Of a stretch of 64,000 nt of DNA, positions 42,376 through 51,641 are shown one piece after another. The DNA is taken from the NCBI RefSeq assembly GCF_017352155.2, contig NZ_CP071462.1:2790001-2854000 (forward strand), given 5' to 3'. How positions within the stretch are numbered: position 1 is the stretch's first letter; each line of letters opens with the position of its first letter. The translations under genes and the position numbers were made by a program. Origin of the DNA: Haloterrigena alkaliphila. GTDB lineage: Archaea; Halobacteriota; Halobacteria; Halobacteriales; Natrialbaceae. The notes under the pieces are model-generated. The model did no database searches. It was not told the origin of the DNA and saw nothing but the letters and a program-made list of their open reading frames with translations.

Positions 42376-44041
42376 CGGTATCACCGACGCCGCCGCGGCC
42401 GTCGAGTGCAGTCGCCTTGCCGTCGTCCGTCGTCGGTTCGCCGCTGGCCTCGAGTCCCATCCCGGCCCGCTCGCCGAGCGCTTCGTCGACGGCCGTGAGC
42501 AGCGCGCGGGCCTTGTCCAGCGTCTCGTCGTACTCGCGGGAGGGCTCGGAGTCGTGGACGATGCCCGCACCGACCCGGAGGTGGTACTCGTCGGCGTGGC
42601 GGACCAGCGTCCGGATGACGATGTTCAGCGTCGCCCGCCCGTCGAAGCCGAAGATGCCGACGCTACCCGTGTAGGGGCCGCGACGCGTCGCCTCGAGTTC
42701 GTCGATGAGCGCCATCGTGCGGGGTTTGGGCGCGCCGGTGATCGTTCCGCCCGGGAACACCGCCGCGACCGCGTCGGCCAGCGTCTCGTCGTCGCGCAAC
42801 TGCCCCGTGACGTTCGAGACGAGGTGCATCACCGCCGAGTACCGGTCGATCCGGCGATACTCGTCGACCGACACGGAGCCGTACTCGCAGACCTTCCCGA
42901 GGTCGTTGCGCTCGAGGTCGACCAGCATCGCGTGTTCTGCGCGCTCCTTCTCGTCGGTTCGGAGGTCGTCCTCGAGCGCCTCGTCTTCCTCGGGCGTCTC
43001 TCCGCGCGGTCGCGTGCCTGCGATGGGCTCCGTCCGAACGAAATCGCCCTCGCGCTCCAGCAGCAGCTCCGGACTCGCGCTCACCAGATCGACCGCGCGC
43101 AACTCGAGCAGTCCCGAGTACGGTGCGGGATTGACCCGTCGGAGGGCGTCGTAGGCCGCGACGGGGTGGACCGCGGCCGGGGCGACCAGCCGCTGGGAGA
43201 GATTGGCCTGAAAGGTGTCCCCGTCGCGGACGGACGCCTTGATTCGCCGAACTCGCTCCGCGAACGCCTCGCGGCCGCAGTCGCTCTCGAACGTCGCTTC
43301 GGGGGTCGCTACCGGCGGATCCCCGACGCTCGGATCGCCCTCGAGGGCGGCCCGCGCGAGTTCGAGCGCTCGGTCGCGGCCGCGCTCGTAGGCCGCCACG
43401 AGGGCATCGTCGCCGACGGTTCCGGTCGATCCGGCGCTATCGGCGTCCCCTTCGAGTCGCGGACACGCCGTCACCCGCAGCGTGAGCCCGTCCGTCGCCG
43501 GGTCGCCGTCGGCGGTGGCGGCCGGCGCCTCCCAGGCCGCCAGTCGGTCGTAGACGGCCACCTCGAGTCGCGGCAGTCCGCGGTCGTCGACCGCCGACTC
43601 GGGGAGGGTCTCGAGTTCACGGGCGACGTCGTAGGAGAGCCAGCCGACGGCGCCGCAGGGGTAGGGGACGTCGCAGTCGCCGCGGGCGAGTTCGTCGGCA
43701 TCGAGGAGTCCCTCGAGGGCGGCGAGCGTCGGGGAGTCGTCCGCATCGGCTCGGCTGACCGCCTGCGGGCCGACCGTCAGCCGGTCGACCGGATCGACGC
43801 CGAAGTAGCCCCAGCCGGGCTGTCCGCCGGTCGTCTCGAGGAAGGCGGTTCCACCGGTCGAATCGCGCGCCCGTCGGTAGGCGAGAAACGGGTCGTCGAC
43901 GGTGACGCGAACTTCGACGGGGATCCTGCGTCCGGACCGCGTCCGTGTCGCTCTGTCCCTCGCGGGAGCGTCTCGCTCGCGTCCGTCGCGGGCGGCGGCG
44001 CGAAAGGCGGCGAGCGAGGTGACGACGCGCGGGTCGCTCAT
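42368..44041 (-). CDS. pabB: Aminodeoxychorismate synthase component I
   Basis: The 557-residue chorismate-binding enzyme adds ammonia to chorismate. Conserved parts are [19 protein letters not shown] near residue 337, [14 protein letters not shown] near 372, [15 protein letters not shown] near 432, and [12 protein letters not shown] near 460. An N-terminal region includes [15 protein letters not shown]. The PIAGT motif is shared with TrpE, so the assignment as PabB relies on operon context. It overlaps pabA, giving coupled translation. A 35-residue Arg-rich N-terminal stretch is longer than usual. Confidence 0.9.
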   Translation of the reverse strand: MSDPRVVTSLAAFRAAARDGRERDAPARDRATRTRSGRRIPVEVRVTVDDPFLAYRRARDSTGGTAFLETTGGQPGWGYFGVDPVDRLTVGPQAVSRADADDSPTLAALEGLLDADELARGDCDVPYPCGAVGWLSYDVARELETLPESAVDDRGLPRLEVAVYDRLAAWEAPAATADGDPATDGLTLRVTACPRLEGDADSAGSTGTVGDDALVAAYERGRDRALELARAALEGDPSVGDPPVATPEATFESDCGREAFAERVRRIKASVRDGDTFQANLSQRLVAPAAVHPVAAYDALRRVNPAPYSGLLELRAVDLVSASPELLLEREGDFVRTEPIAGTRPRGETPEEDEALEDDLRTDEKERAEHAMLVDLERNDLGKVCEYGSVSVDEYRRIDRYSAVMHLVSNVTGQLRDDETLADAVAAVFPGGTITGAPKPRTMALIDELEATRRGPYTGSVGIFGFDGRATLNIVIRTLVRHADEYHLRVGAGIVHDSEPSREYDETLDKARALLTAVDEALGERAGMGLEASGEPTTDDGKATALDGRGGVGDTDA

Positions 44042-44140
44042 GTGCCTCGAGAGGCGAGGGGGCCCTAATCCTTTTGCGGTTTAGCGCGAGAGAAGAAACC
44101 GGGTAACGGGAGCGCTGGCGACCGAACGGACCGATCGAGG

Positions 44141-44953
44141 TTAGCGAACTTCCGCGCGATCGATCCAGCCCTGGATGCGCTTCTCGGAGATGTCGGTCTG
44201 TTCGGCCAGTTCCGCGGCGTCGGCGGCGGCGAGTTCGGCGATGGAGTCGACGCCGGCGGCGGCGAGGCGGTCGGCGTAGGCGGGACCGATCCCCTTGATC
44301 GAGTCGACCGGTTCCCCGGCGGCCTCGTCGTCCGCGTCTTGCGCCGGTTCCGCTTCCTGTTCCGATTCGGGAGCCGTCTCCGTCTCCTCGGAACCCGAGT
44401 CGTCGGTATCGAGTGCGGGTTCCGCGGCGGACTCGGTTTCGGTCTCGGTTTCGATCTCTGACTCAGACTCGGTCTCGGACTCGATCTCGGTCTCGGTCTC
44501 GGTTTCGCCGTCCGTCTCGGTGGCGGGTGCCTCGTCGACGTCCGGTTCGGCCTCGTCGACCGGGACCTCGTCCTCGGCGGCGTCGGGCGTCTTCGGTTCT
44601 GTCGGCGCCGCGTCTTCCGTCCCGGGCCCGGTCGCTTCCGCCGGTTCGGCGGCCTCGTCGGGGCCGTCGGACGGTTCGGTCATCGAGTCCGTCGAGCTCG
44701 AGGCGGTCGAGCCGGCGGCGGCCGACTCCGACGCGTCGTCGGCGTCGATATCGGCTTGAGTGTCGGCCTCGTTCTCGGACTCGACCCCGGGACTCGCGGG
44801 TGCCGGCCGTTCAGATTCGGCGTCGTCCGCGGTCGATTCGGTCGCCCCCGATCCTTCCCGCTCGACCGTTACCCCGACCTCTCGACTGCGTCCTCGCTCC
44901 GGGTCCGAATCGCCGAACCCGAGCAGCGACTTCAGCTTTTGGAGGATTGCCAT
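44141..44953 (-). CDS. Acidic-repeat protein with C-terminal helix-hairpin-helix domain
   Basis: The 270-residue protein begins with a short amphipathic MAILQKLKSLLGFGD, then about 190 residues of Glu/Thr/Ser/Asp low-complexity sequence, including an alternating ETETE-type run. It ends with a compact HhH unit, IKGIGPAYADRLAAAGVDSI, then ELAAADAAELAEQTDISEKR. The HhH part is of the kind found in DNA-binding or protein-interaction domains (rpb5/ligase-like). The acidic tract may mimic DNA or form a flexible linker. Such proteins are common in haloarchaea, with no known role. Confidence 0.82.
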   Translation of the reverse strand: MAILQKLKSLLGFGDSDPERGRSREVGVTVEREGSGATESTADDAESERPAPASPGVESENEADTQADIDADDASESAAAGSTASSSTDSMTEPSDGPDEAAEPAEATGPGTEDAAPTEPKTPDAAEDEVPVDEAEPDVDEAPATETDGETETETEIESETESESEIETETETESAAEPALDTDDSGSEETETAPESEQEAEPAQDADDEAAGEPVDSIKGIGPAYADRLAAAGVDSIAELAAADAAELAEQTDISEKRIQGWIDRAEVR

Positions 44954-45041
44954 TATCTCGATATAGTCGGTTCCATCACTTAAATTCGCGTGATACTCGG
45001 ATCCCGGCGTTCGGTCCGTCCGGAGCGGGGGGTGAGGGGGC

Positions 45042-45851
45042 TTACAGCCGCGAGCGGAGCGCCTCGTTCATCGCATCGACCGGCGCCTCCCGCCCCGTCC
45101 AGATCTCGAAGGCCTCGACGCCCTGGTAGAGCAACATCCACGCGCCGTCGACGGTCGTCGCCCCCGCGTCGGCCGCCTCCCGGAGCAGTCGCGTCTCGAG
45201 CGGGCGATAGACCGCGTCCAGGACGGCCAGTCCCCCGTGGAGCGCGTCGGCGGCGACCGGCGAGGCGTCCTCCTCCATCCCGACGCTGGTCGCGTTGACG
45301 AGGATATCGGCGTCGGCCAGCAGGTCGGCGACGGTCTCGCCGTCGAGTCCGTGGCCCGTCGCGCGCGGCACCTCGTCGGCCAACTCGTGGGCCGTCGATT
45401 CGGTCCGGTTGGCGATCTCGACCGTCGCGCCGGCGTCCGCGAGGCCGAACGCGATCGCTCGCCCGGCGCCGCCGGCGCCGACGACGACCGCGCGGGCGCC
45501 GTCGACGGTCACGTCGTGGTCCCGCAGGGCGCGCAGGGCACCAGCGGCGTCGGTGTTGTGCCCCGCGGGCGCTCCGTCCCTCGTGAAATCGATCGTGTTG
45601 ACCGCGCCGATCCGGCTCGCCAGTTCGTCGGCCGCGACGACGTCGAGGACGTCCCGCTTGAACGGAATGGTCACGTTCAGCCCGGCGATACCCAGCGCTT
45701 CGGCGCCGTCGATCGCGCCCTCGAGCTCCTCGGGAGCGGGCTCGAAGGTGACGTAGCGGGCCTCGAGATCGAGTTCGTCGTAGGCCGCTTCGTGCATCGG
45801 CGGCGACAGCGAGTGTCCGACCGGGTTGCCGAGCAACCCGAAGACGTCCAT
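45042..45851 (-). CDS. aroE: Shikimate 5-dehydrogenase
   Basis: AroE reduces 3-dehydroshikimate with NADPH in aromatic amino-acid synthesis. The roughly 270-residue enzyme has the substrate pocket [17 protein letters not shown] at residues 7-23, catalytic Lys and partner in [12 protein letters not shown] near 65, the NADP loop [20 protein letters not shown] near 125, and [18 protein letters not shown] near 240. ATG codons two apart (45857, 45851) are both possible; MDVFGLLG is typical. Single gene divergent from the UspA gene. Confidence 0.95.
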   Translation of the reverse strand: MDVFGLLGNPVGHSLSPPMHEAAYDELDLEARYVTFEPAPEELEGAIDGAEALGIAGLNVTIPFKRDVLDVVAADELASRIGAVNTIDFTRDGAPAGHNTDAAGALRALRDHDVTVDGARAVVVGAGGAGRAIAFGLADAGATVEIANRTESTAHELADEVPRATGHGLDGETVADLLADADILVNATSVGMEEDASPVAADALHGGLAVLDAVYRPLETRLLREAADAGATTVDGAWMLLYQGVEAFEIWTGREAPVDAMNEALRSRL

Positions 45852-45966
45852 GGCCATACCGCACAGTCGACGCGGCGGGATTATAATCCGTGTGACTTCG
45901 CCGGGGTCTCACCGCGTCGCGGGAACTCGCCCCGCCCCTTTTATCGCCGTTCGTCGAACGCATCGT

Positions 45967-46383
45967 ATGGAGATTCTCGTTCCCATCGACGATTCGGAGC
46001 CGGCACGGGCGGCCCTCGAGCACGCCCGTCGGCAGTACCCGGACGCCGAAATCACGCTGTTGCACGTCATCGATCCGAACTTCGCGACCTACGGGGAGGG
46101 CGGCGTCTACGCGTACGAGTCGGTCCTCGAGGGCCGGGAAGCGACGGCCGAGAAACTGCTCGCGGACGTCAGGGAGCTGACGGCCGACCACGACGGACCG
46201 ATCACCGAAGAGACAACCGTCGGCGATCCGGCTCGTGAGATCGTCGCCTTCGCCGACGAGCGGGGCGTCGACCACGTCGTGATCGGGAGTCACGGCCGTT
46301 CGGGCGCGAGCCGCATCCTGCTCGGTAGTGTCGCGGAACGCGTCGCGCGACGGGCGCCCGTTCCGGTGACGATCGTTCGGTAG
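45967..46383 (+). CDS. Universal stress protein (UspA family)
   Basis: The 138-residue single-domain Usp has the ATP-binding pattern: ILVPIDDSEPARAALEHA at the start, TLLHVIDP, and VVIGSHGRSGASRILLGSVA near residue 105, with GSxG-x9-GS type spacing, so it is probably an ATP-binding type. Function in haloarchaea is linked to general stress, without a specific partner shown here. It stands alone between aroE and the exchanger. Confidence 0.95.
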   Translation: MEILVPIDDSEPARAALEHARRQYPDAEITLLHVIDPNFATYGEGGVYAYESVLEGREATAEKLLADVRELTADHDGPITEETTVGDPAREIVAFADERGVDHVVIGSHGRSGASRILLGSVAERVARRAPVPVTIVR

Positions 46384-46529
46384 TCCGCTGATCGTCCGGT
46401 GACGATCGTCCGGTAGTCCGCCGATCACCCCGACGCGTTCGACGGCGGGTGAATCGCGTCGGCCGCCACCGCCCGGGTGCTCGATTCGCTTTCGGGTCCC
46501 TTTTGAGCCGGTCGTGTGTAGCCGTCGCT

Positions 46530-47480
46530 ATGCTCTCCGGGATGCCACTCTATCTCGCCCTCCTCGCGGCCGGCGTAGTCGCGCTCTACGGCGGCGCCGA
46601 GCTACTGGTCGCCGGGGCCAGCCGACTCGCGCTCGGCGTCGGGCTCCGTGCGGCGACCGTCGGCGTGACCGTCATCGCGCTCGCGACGACCGCGCCCGAA
46701 CTGTTCGTCTCGACCATCGGCGCGCTGAACGTCTCGACGGACATCGGTCTCGGCGCGGTCGTCGGCTCGAACATCGCCAACATCGGGCTGGTGCTGGGCG
46801 TGTCGGCGCTGATCAAACCCCTGCGCGTCGGACCGATCGTCATGCGGCGCCACGTCCCCTTCATGGTGTTCGCGGCGATCCTACTGGTCGGACTGGGCGC
46901 GAACGGCACGATCGGCCGTCTCGAGGGGACGGTCCTCCTCCTGGTGCTGACCGTCTTCACGGCGTACCTGCTCTACGGCGTCAACGCCACCCCGGCGCCG
47001 ATGGTCGACGATCCGGACGCCGACGCCGGCGACGGCCTCGCGCTCCGGGACGTTGCCCTCGTGATCGGCGGGCTGGTGGCGCTCCTGGTCGGCTCGCGCT
47101 GGCTCGTTTCCGGCGGGACCGGCCTGCTGTCGGAACTGGGGTTTTCGGACCTCTTCATCGGCCTCACGGTCCTCGCACTGGGGACCTCGCTGCCGGAACT
47201 GGCGGCGTCCGTCGTCGGCGCCGTCCGCGGCCAGACGGAGTTCGCCATCGGGAACGTCGTCGGTTCGAACATCTACAACATCCTCGCCGTGCTCGGAGTG
47301 GTCGCCGTGATCACGCCGATCGACATCACCGCGAGCACGCTCCGCCTCGAGCTTCCCGTCCTGGTCGCCTTCACGATCGTGCTGGTGGCCATGATGGGGT
47401 ACGGCCGTCGGCTCACGCGACTCGACGGGGCCGCGCTCGTGGTCGGCTACGGCGTGTTCATCTACCTGCTGTTCCCGTGA
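46530..47480 (+). CDS. Calcium/sodium antiporter (CaCA family)
   Basis: The 316-residue membrane protein has ten hydrophobic segments in two inverted halves, each with an alpha-repeat. The first has ATTAPELFVSTIGALNVSTD with GSNIANIGLVLG; the second has ALGTSLPELAASVVGAV with GSNIYNILAVLG. Glu residues in the two PEL motifs coordinate the ion, as in NCX_Mj and YrbG. It probably exports Ca2+ using the Na+ gradient. The start at MLSGMPLYL places the first helix at the N-terminus as in homologues. Confidence 0.93.
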   Translation: MLSGMPLYLALLAAGVVALYGGAELLVAGASRLALGVGLRAATVGVTVIALATTAPELFVSTIGALNVSTDIGLGAVVGSNIANIGLVLGVSALIKPLRVGPIVMRRHVPFMVFAAILLVGLGANGTIGRLEGTVLLLVLTVFTAYLLYGVNATPAPMVDDPDADAGDGLALRDVALVIGGLVALLVGSRWLVSGGTGLLSELGFSDLFIGLTVLALGTSLPELAASVVGAVRGQTEFAIGNVVGSNIYNILAVLGVVAVITPIDITASTLRLELPVLVAFTIVLVAMMGYGRRLTRLDGAALVVGYGVFIYLLFP

Positions 47481-47577
47481 TCGACGGCGCCCTCACGGCC
47501 GGCGGGCGGTCGCGGAACCCGTCGCTACCGAGTATCCGCGCGTCGAGAGAACAGTTACGGCGGGTGTCTCGCCTCGC

Positions 47578-48867
47578 TCACAGCGGCAGCGGCGTGGCCT
47601 CTTCGGCGTCAGTCGTCCCGTCGTATTGAGACTGCAGGCGATCCAGTCGCGGTCCGATGTGTTCCCGAACGAGGACGACCAGCGTGTTCTCTCGTCCGTG
47701 GCCGCTGATCGCGGTCACGCGCGGGTCCGCACCGGGTACCGAATCGTCGATCGTGGCGAGCATCACCGTTTCGCGATCCGCGCAGACGACGCGACCGTGG
47801 TGGAACTGATCGACCGGGAAGTTCATCCAGTCGAACCGCGGTTCGCAGACGGTCGCCTCGGGGATCACCGAGCGAACGAGATTTTGAACCTCGGTCGACT
47901 GCGAGCCGACGTAGATGTCGACGCCGCGGTCGGCCGCCGCGCGCCACCGGTCGAGACAGCGGTCCTGGAGCAGTCCCGCGTCGGGGACCGTCACGAACAG
48001 TTCCTCCGACGCCGCGTCGGCGATTTCCTGGCCCCTGGCGATGACCGACTCCCGTCCCTCGAGCGTCCAGCACGCGCCGGTCGCTCTCGGCTCTCGTCCC
48101 TTCTCGCTGCCAGCCTCGGAGGCGGCCGGCCCGGTGTCGACGGAGCGGATCCGGTTTCGGCCGCCGGTCAGCGCGTCGGTGATCTCGCCGAGGGGACTCG
48201 CAGCCAGCCAGTCGGCGTGCCACTGGTCCGCGTCGGCCGCGAGTTCGGCGGTCGCGCTCGAGCGATCGAACTCGACGAGCCCCGCGTCGGCGAGCGCGGG
48301 AAGATCGCCGTGTGTGAGCTGCGTTTCGACCGGTTTCCGGTCCGCCTCGTCGACGTCGACGAGTCGAACGTCGTCGGTCCGCGCCACGACCATCGCGGCG
48401 AGGTCGGCGACGGGGACCGAGTCGCGCTGTCGCGCGAGCGCCGCACAGGCGATTCGGCGGCGGGCCGGCTGGAGCACTTCGATCGTTCGATCGAGCGCCG
48501 ATTCGTCGACGCCCGGGCCGCCGGTCGGGTTCTCGAGGAGCGCGCCGACCCAGTCGGCCTCGGCGAGCGGGTGATCGGCGAGCGCGATCGTTCGCGGTTC
48601 GTCGTCTCCGTCGCCGTCGTCGGTCACCACGCCGATGTCGACCAATCGCGGGACGTGGTTGTGAACGAGTTCGATGGCGACGTTCTGGACTTGGTCGTCG
48701 GTGACGACGGGGGAGCCGCGTTCCCGCACTGCCAACTCGGTCGCGAGCGCGTCCACTGCTATCGGTTCCGACTGTTCGTCGAGAATCGAGAGCAGGTATC
48801 GCCGTCGGCAATCGGCGAAGACGTCGAACACGGTAGTCAACCGTTCGGTAGTGAGGGGGGAACTCAT
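47578..48867 (-). CDS. Regulator with two DUF7344-like domains and a TrmB/phospholipase-D-like C-terminal domain
   Basis: The 429-residue protein repeats the winged-helix unit twice: residues about 12-100 (FADCRRRYLLSILDEQSEPI, with LVHNHVPRLVDIGVV) and about 125-205 (PARRRIACAALARQRDS, with LTHGDLPALADAGLVEFD). A C-terminal domain (RGQEIADAASEELFVTVPD to FPVDQFHHGRVVCADRETVM) resembles the TrmB/PLD-like sensing domain. A low-complexity linker with GSEKGREPRATG joins them. It is likely a DNA-binding regulator. No targets are indicated. Confidence 0.8.
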   Translation of the reverse strand: MSSPLTTERLTTVFDVFADCRRRYLLSILDEQSEPIAVDALATELAVRERGSPVVTDDQVQNVAIELVHNHVPRLVDIGVVTDDGDGDDEPRTIALADHPLAEADWVGALLENPTGGPGVDESALDRTIEVLQPARRRIACAALARQRDSVPVADLAAMVVARTDDVRLVDVDEADRKPVETQLTHGDLPALADAGLVEFDRSSATAELAADADQWHADWLAASPLGEITDALTGGRNRIRSVDTGPAASEAGSEKGREPRATGACWTLEGRESVIARGQEIADAASEELFVTVPDAGLLQDRCLDRWRAAADRGVDIYVGSQSTEVQNLVRSVIPEATVCEPRFDWMNFPVDQFHHGRVVCADRETVMLATIDDSVPGADPRVTAISGHGRENTLVVLVREHIGPRLDRLQSQYDGTTDAEEATPLPL

Positions 48868-49003
48868 TGGTCTATAGAGACAGCGAACGCGGGAAAGGTG
48901 CGTACCAGCGTGCTCTGGTATGACCCGGCGATACCGCGGTGGAATCTCGCCAACCGATCGTCAGTTCCGTCCCAAACGCTCGTCACCGCCGGCCTCGACA
49001 CCT

Positions 49004-51463
49004 TCACTCGGCGAAGTACGCCGAGAAGAGTTTCTCCTGTGCGACCCGAAGGTGCTGGTGGAAGGTCTGCCGAGCGATCCCGAGCCGGTCGGCGATTTCG
49101 CTCGCGTCGCTGGTCCGGGTCGGCCACTCGAAGTAGCCGCCGTAGTAGGCGGCCTCGAGCGCGGTCTGTTGCTTGTCGGTCAACTCGTCTTGCACCCGGC
49201 GTCGGAAATCGCCGCTGGTCTCGACCGGCCGTTCGACGGTCCGTTTCGACCGCAGTTCCGTCTCCGGGTAGGTCGCCGTCACCGCGCCGACCAGATCCCG
49301 AACGTCGACGTCGGGACTCACGTGGACGACGGCGTTCGAGACGCCCTCGTCGACGATCATCGAGCGCATTCGCGCGCCGTAGTCCGCGAGCAGGCCGGTG
49401 ATGGTCGGCCCGCGGACCACGAGTTCCCAATGACTCTCCTCGCCGCCGGTGTCGATGCTGCGGAACTCGTCGACGCCACCGTGCTCGGCGGCGAACGATC
49501 GAACGCGATCCGGATCGCATTCGGTGACGGTGACGTAGTAGACGAACGTCTCGTCGGTCAGCGACAACACGTGCTCGAGACTCAGCCGGCAGTCCAGTCG
49601 CGCCGAGAGATCGATACAGATCTCCTGCCGGTCGGTCGACTCGAACTCGAGTTCGACGACGGTGTCCTGATAGAGGAGTCGACGGACGATCATCGCGTTG
49701 ATCGCGTGGCCGATCGTCCCGCCGAACTCCTGGAGGACTTCCCGCTCGCGATCGGTAAACGCGGACCCCTTCTCGGCGGCGACGAGGAGCAGGCCGAAGG
49801 TGCGCCCGCTCGCGACGATCGGGACGACGGCGACCGCCCCGTACTCGCGGTCGCGAGCGTGGTCGCGCCAGCGGTCGACGTCGCTGTCACGGAGGTTGCG
49901 ATAACACTGGACGCGCCCCGTTTCCAGGGGCGACTCGCCCGCACCGGTCGGCGGGTCGGCGAACGACTGCAGGGCGTCCGCGGCTCCGTCCTGGTCGATA
50001 CCCGTCCACGCCTGGGCCTCCCACCGTCGCTCGGCGTTCGCCGGCGCCGTGTCGACCCGTCCGATGACGGCGAACCGGTACGCCTCGGCGGCCGCGAACG
50101 CGTCGACGATCGCGGATTCGACCTCGTCCCGGCTCTCCGCCGCGACCATCGTCTCGTCGATCGTTCGGATCGTCGCGTTGAGGCGCTCGAGGCGCTCGAG
50201 TTCGCGCTCGCGCGCCTTGCGGTCGCTGATGTCGCGGCCCACGCCGGTGAAGCCGAGGACCGCCCCGTCCTCGCCGGTGATCCGGGCGCTGTTGAACTCG
50301 TAGGGGACGTACTCCCCCTCGCCCGTCACGAGTCGCCCCTCCTCGGTGACGCGTTCCCCTTCGGTCATGATCCGGTCGATGGCCTCGGCGATTCGGTCTC
50401 GGTCCGGCGGCGCGATGAACTCGAGGGGCTCCCTGCCCTCGAGTTCGTCGGATTCGAGCTCGGTGAGCTCTTCGAGGCGATCGTTCCAGTGAATCAGGCC
50501 TCCGTCGGCGTCGTAGGCGTAGAGGAGGTCCGGCTGCGCCTCGAAGATGCTCTCGGTCAGGGCCTTCTCCTCGCGGAGTTCGCGCTCGCGTTCCTTGCGA
50601 TCGCTGACGTCGCGGCCGACGCCGGTGAAACCGAGGGTCGTCCCGTCGTCGTCGGAGATCCGGGCGGTGTTGAATTCGTAGGGGATCCGCTCACCGTCTT
50701 TCGTGAGGAGGTCCGCCTCCCTGGTGACGTACTCGTCTTCCTCGAGAATCCGTTCGATCGCCTCGGCGATCTGCTCGCGGTGTTCCGGCGCGATGAACTC
50801 GAGGGGCTCCATCTCGGCCAGTTCGGCCTCCGTGTAGCCCGTCACTTCCGGGACTCGATCGTTCCACTGGAGGTAGTTACCCTCCACGTCGAAGACGTAG
50901 ACGATGTCCGGCTGAGCCGCGAAGACGCTCTCCGTGAAGGTCTGTTGCTCCCGGAGTTTCTGCTCGCGTTCGTACTCCGGCGTCCGGTCGTGGAGAAGCC
51001 ACGCGTACCCCACGAGATCGCCGTTTTCGTCGTCATCGTCGGCCGAATCGGCGTCGCTCTCGGCCTCGATGTCGACGTCGTCCGTTCGAATCGGCGCGAT
51101 CACCTCCCGTGCCCAGAGCCTGCTGCCGTCGTTCCGGAGCCGCCACCCCTGCTCCTCGGCTTTCCCTTCGGTCCGCGCCCGCTCGAGGAGTCGTTCCGGG
51201 ACCCCCTGCTCGCGCCGGCCGACCGGGAAAAACAGCCGGTAGTGGCGCCCGACGACTTCGTCTTCCTCGTAGCCAGTGAGGCGGCGCGCACTCTCGTTCC
51301 ACGTTCCGACGCGCCCCTCGGGATCAAGCAACGCGACGGTCTGATCGCTGACGAGGCCGGTGAGTTGTCGCACGTCGAGGCTGAACTCGACGGGGAAATC
51401 GGGATCCGTTGGCGGGTTCGATTCGCTCGGATCGTCGTCCCCGTCCGACGATGACTCCGTCAT
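49004..51463 (-). CDS. Multi-PAS/GAF bacterio-opsin-activator (Bat)-type regulator
   Basis: The 819-residue cytoplasmic sensor-regulator has three PAS domains (about residues 30-165, 175-295 and 300-425), a GAF domain (about 440-585), a bacterio-opsin-activator domain (about 600-745) and a C-terminal HTH_10 with LTDKQQTALEAAYYGGYFEW and EIADRLGIARQTFHQHLRVA. PAS 2 and PAS 3 are near-copies (both contain LGFTGVGRD and SDRK), suggesting internal duplication. Bat itself responds to light and oxygen; no cofactor-binding Cys or His is evident here, so the signal is unknown. No membrane segment or kinase domain is present. Confidence 0.92.
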   Translation of the reverse strand: MTESSSDGDDDPSESNPPTDPDFPVEFSLDVRQLTGLVSDQTVALLDPEGRVGTWNESARRLTGYEEDEVVGRHYRLFFPVGRREQGVPERLLERARTEGKAEEQGWRLRNDGSRLWAREVIAPIRTDDVDIEAESDADSADDDDENGDLVGYAWLLHDRTPEYEREQKLREQQTFTESVFAAQPDIVYVFDVEGNYLQWNDRVPEVTGYTEAELAEMEPLEFIAPEHREQIAEAIERILEEDEYVTREADLLTKDGERIPYEFNTARISDDDGTTLGFTGVGRDVSDRKERERELREEKALTESIFEAQPDLLYAYDADGGLIHWNDRLEELTELESDELEGREPLEFIAPPDRDRIAEAIDRIMTEGERVTEEGRLVTGEGEYVPYEFNSARITGEDGAVLGFTGVGRDISDRKARERELERLERLNATIRTIDETMVAAESRDEVESAIVDAFAAAEAYRFAVIGRVDTAPANAERRWEAQAWTGIDQDGAADALQSFADPPTGAGESPLETGRVQCYRNLRDSDVDRWRDHARDREYGAVAVVPIVASGRTFGLLLVAAEKGSAFTDREREVLQEFGGTIGHAINAMIVRRLLYQDTVVELEFESTDRQEICIDLSARLDCRLSLEHVLSLTDETFVYYVTVTECDPDRVRSFAAEHGGVDEFRSIDTGGEESHWELVVRGPTITGLLADYGARMRSMIVDEGVSNAVVHVSPDVDVRDLVGAVTATYPETELRSKRTVERPVETSGDFRRRVQDELTDKQQTALEAAYYGGYFEWPTRTSDASEIADRLGIARQTFHQHLRVAQEKLFSAYFAE

Positions 51464-51641
51464 TGGCGATCAGCTTCGTTGGGGGATGGTATTTCCCAAT
51501 ACCTGTTACCATTCGGAAAGCGGAAAAACCACCGGCGGCCCTCGCCACGTATTTATAATGATTCTGCATGGGAGACAGTGCCAGACCGATTCGTCGCGGG
51601 AAACCGACGACGTTACCGGGCCCGGACACCGCAACTCGCGT

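Noticed and set aside
42326-44068. Long plus-strand frame opposite pabB
   Set aside because: The minus strand carries unambiguous chorismate-binding motifs; the plus frame has no recognisable family and ends within the same gene span.
44400-44540. Glu/Thr repeats in the HhH protein as an inserted palindromic element
   Set aside because: The DNA is a simple codon repeat without inverted symmetry, so it is replication-slippage-type low complexity, not a hairpin.
48920-51454. 844-codon open frame on the plus strand opposite the Bat-type regulator
   Set aside because: It is a shadow of the minus-strand gene produced by G+C-rich third positions; its product is Arg/Val/Asp-rich with no domain, while the opposite strand has clear PAS, GAF and HTH motifs.
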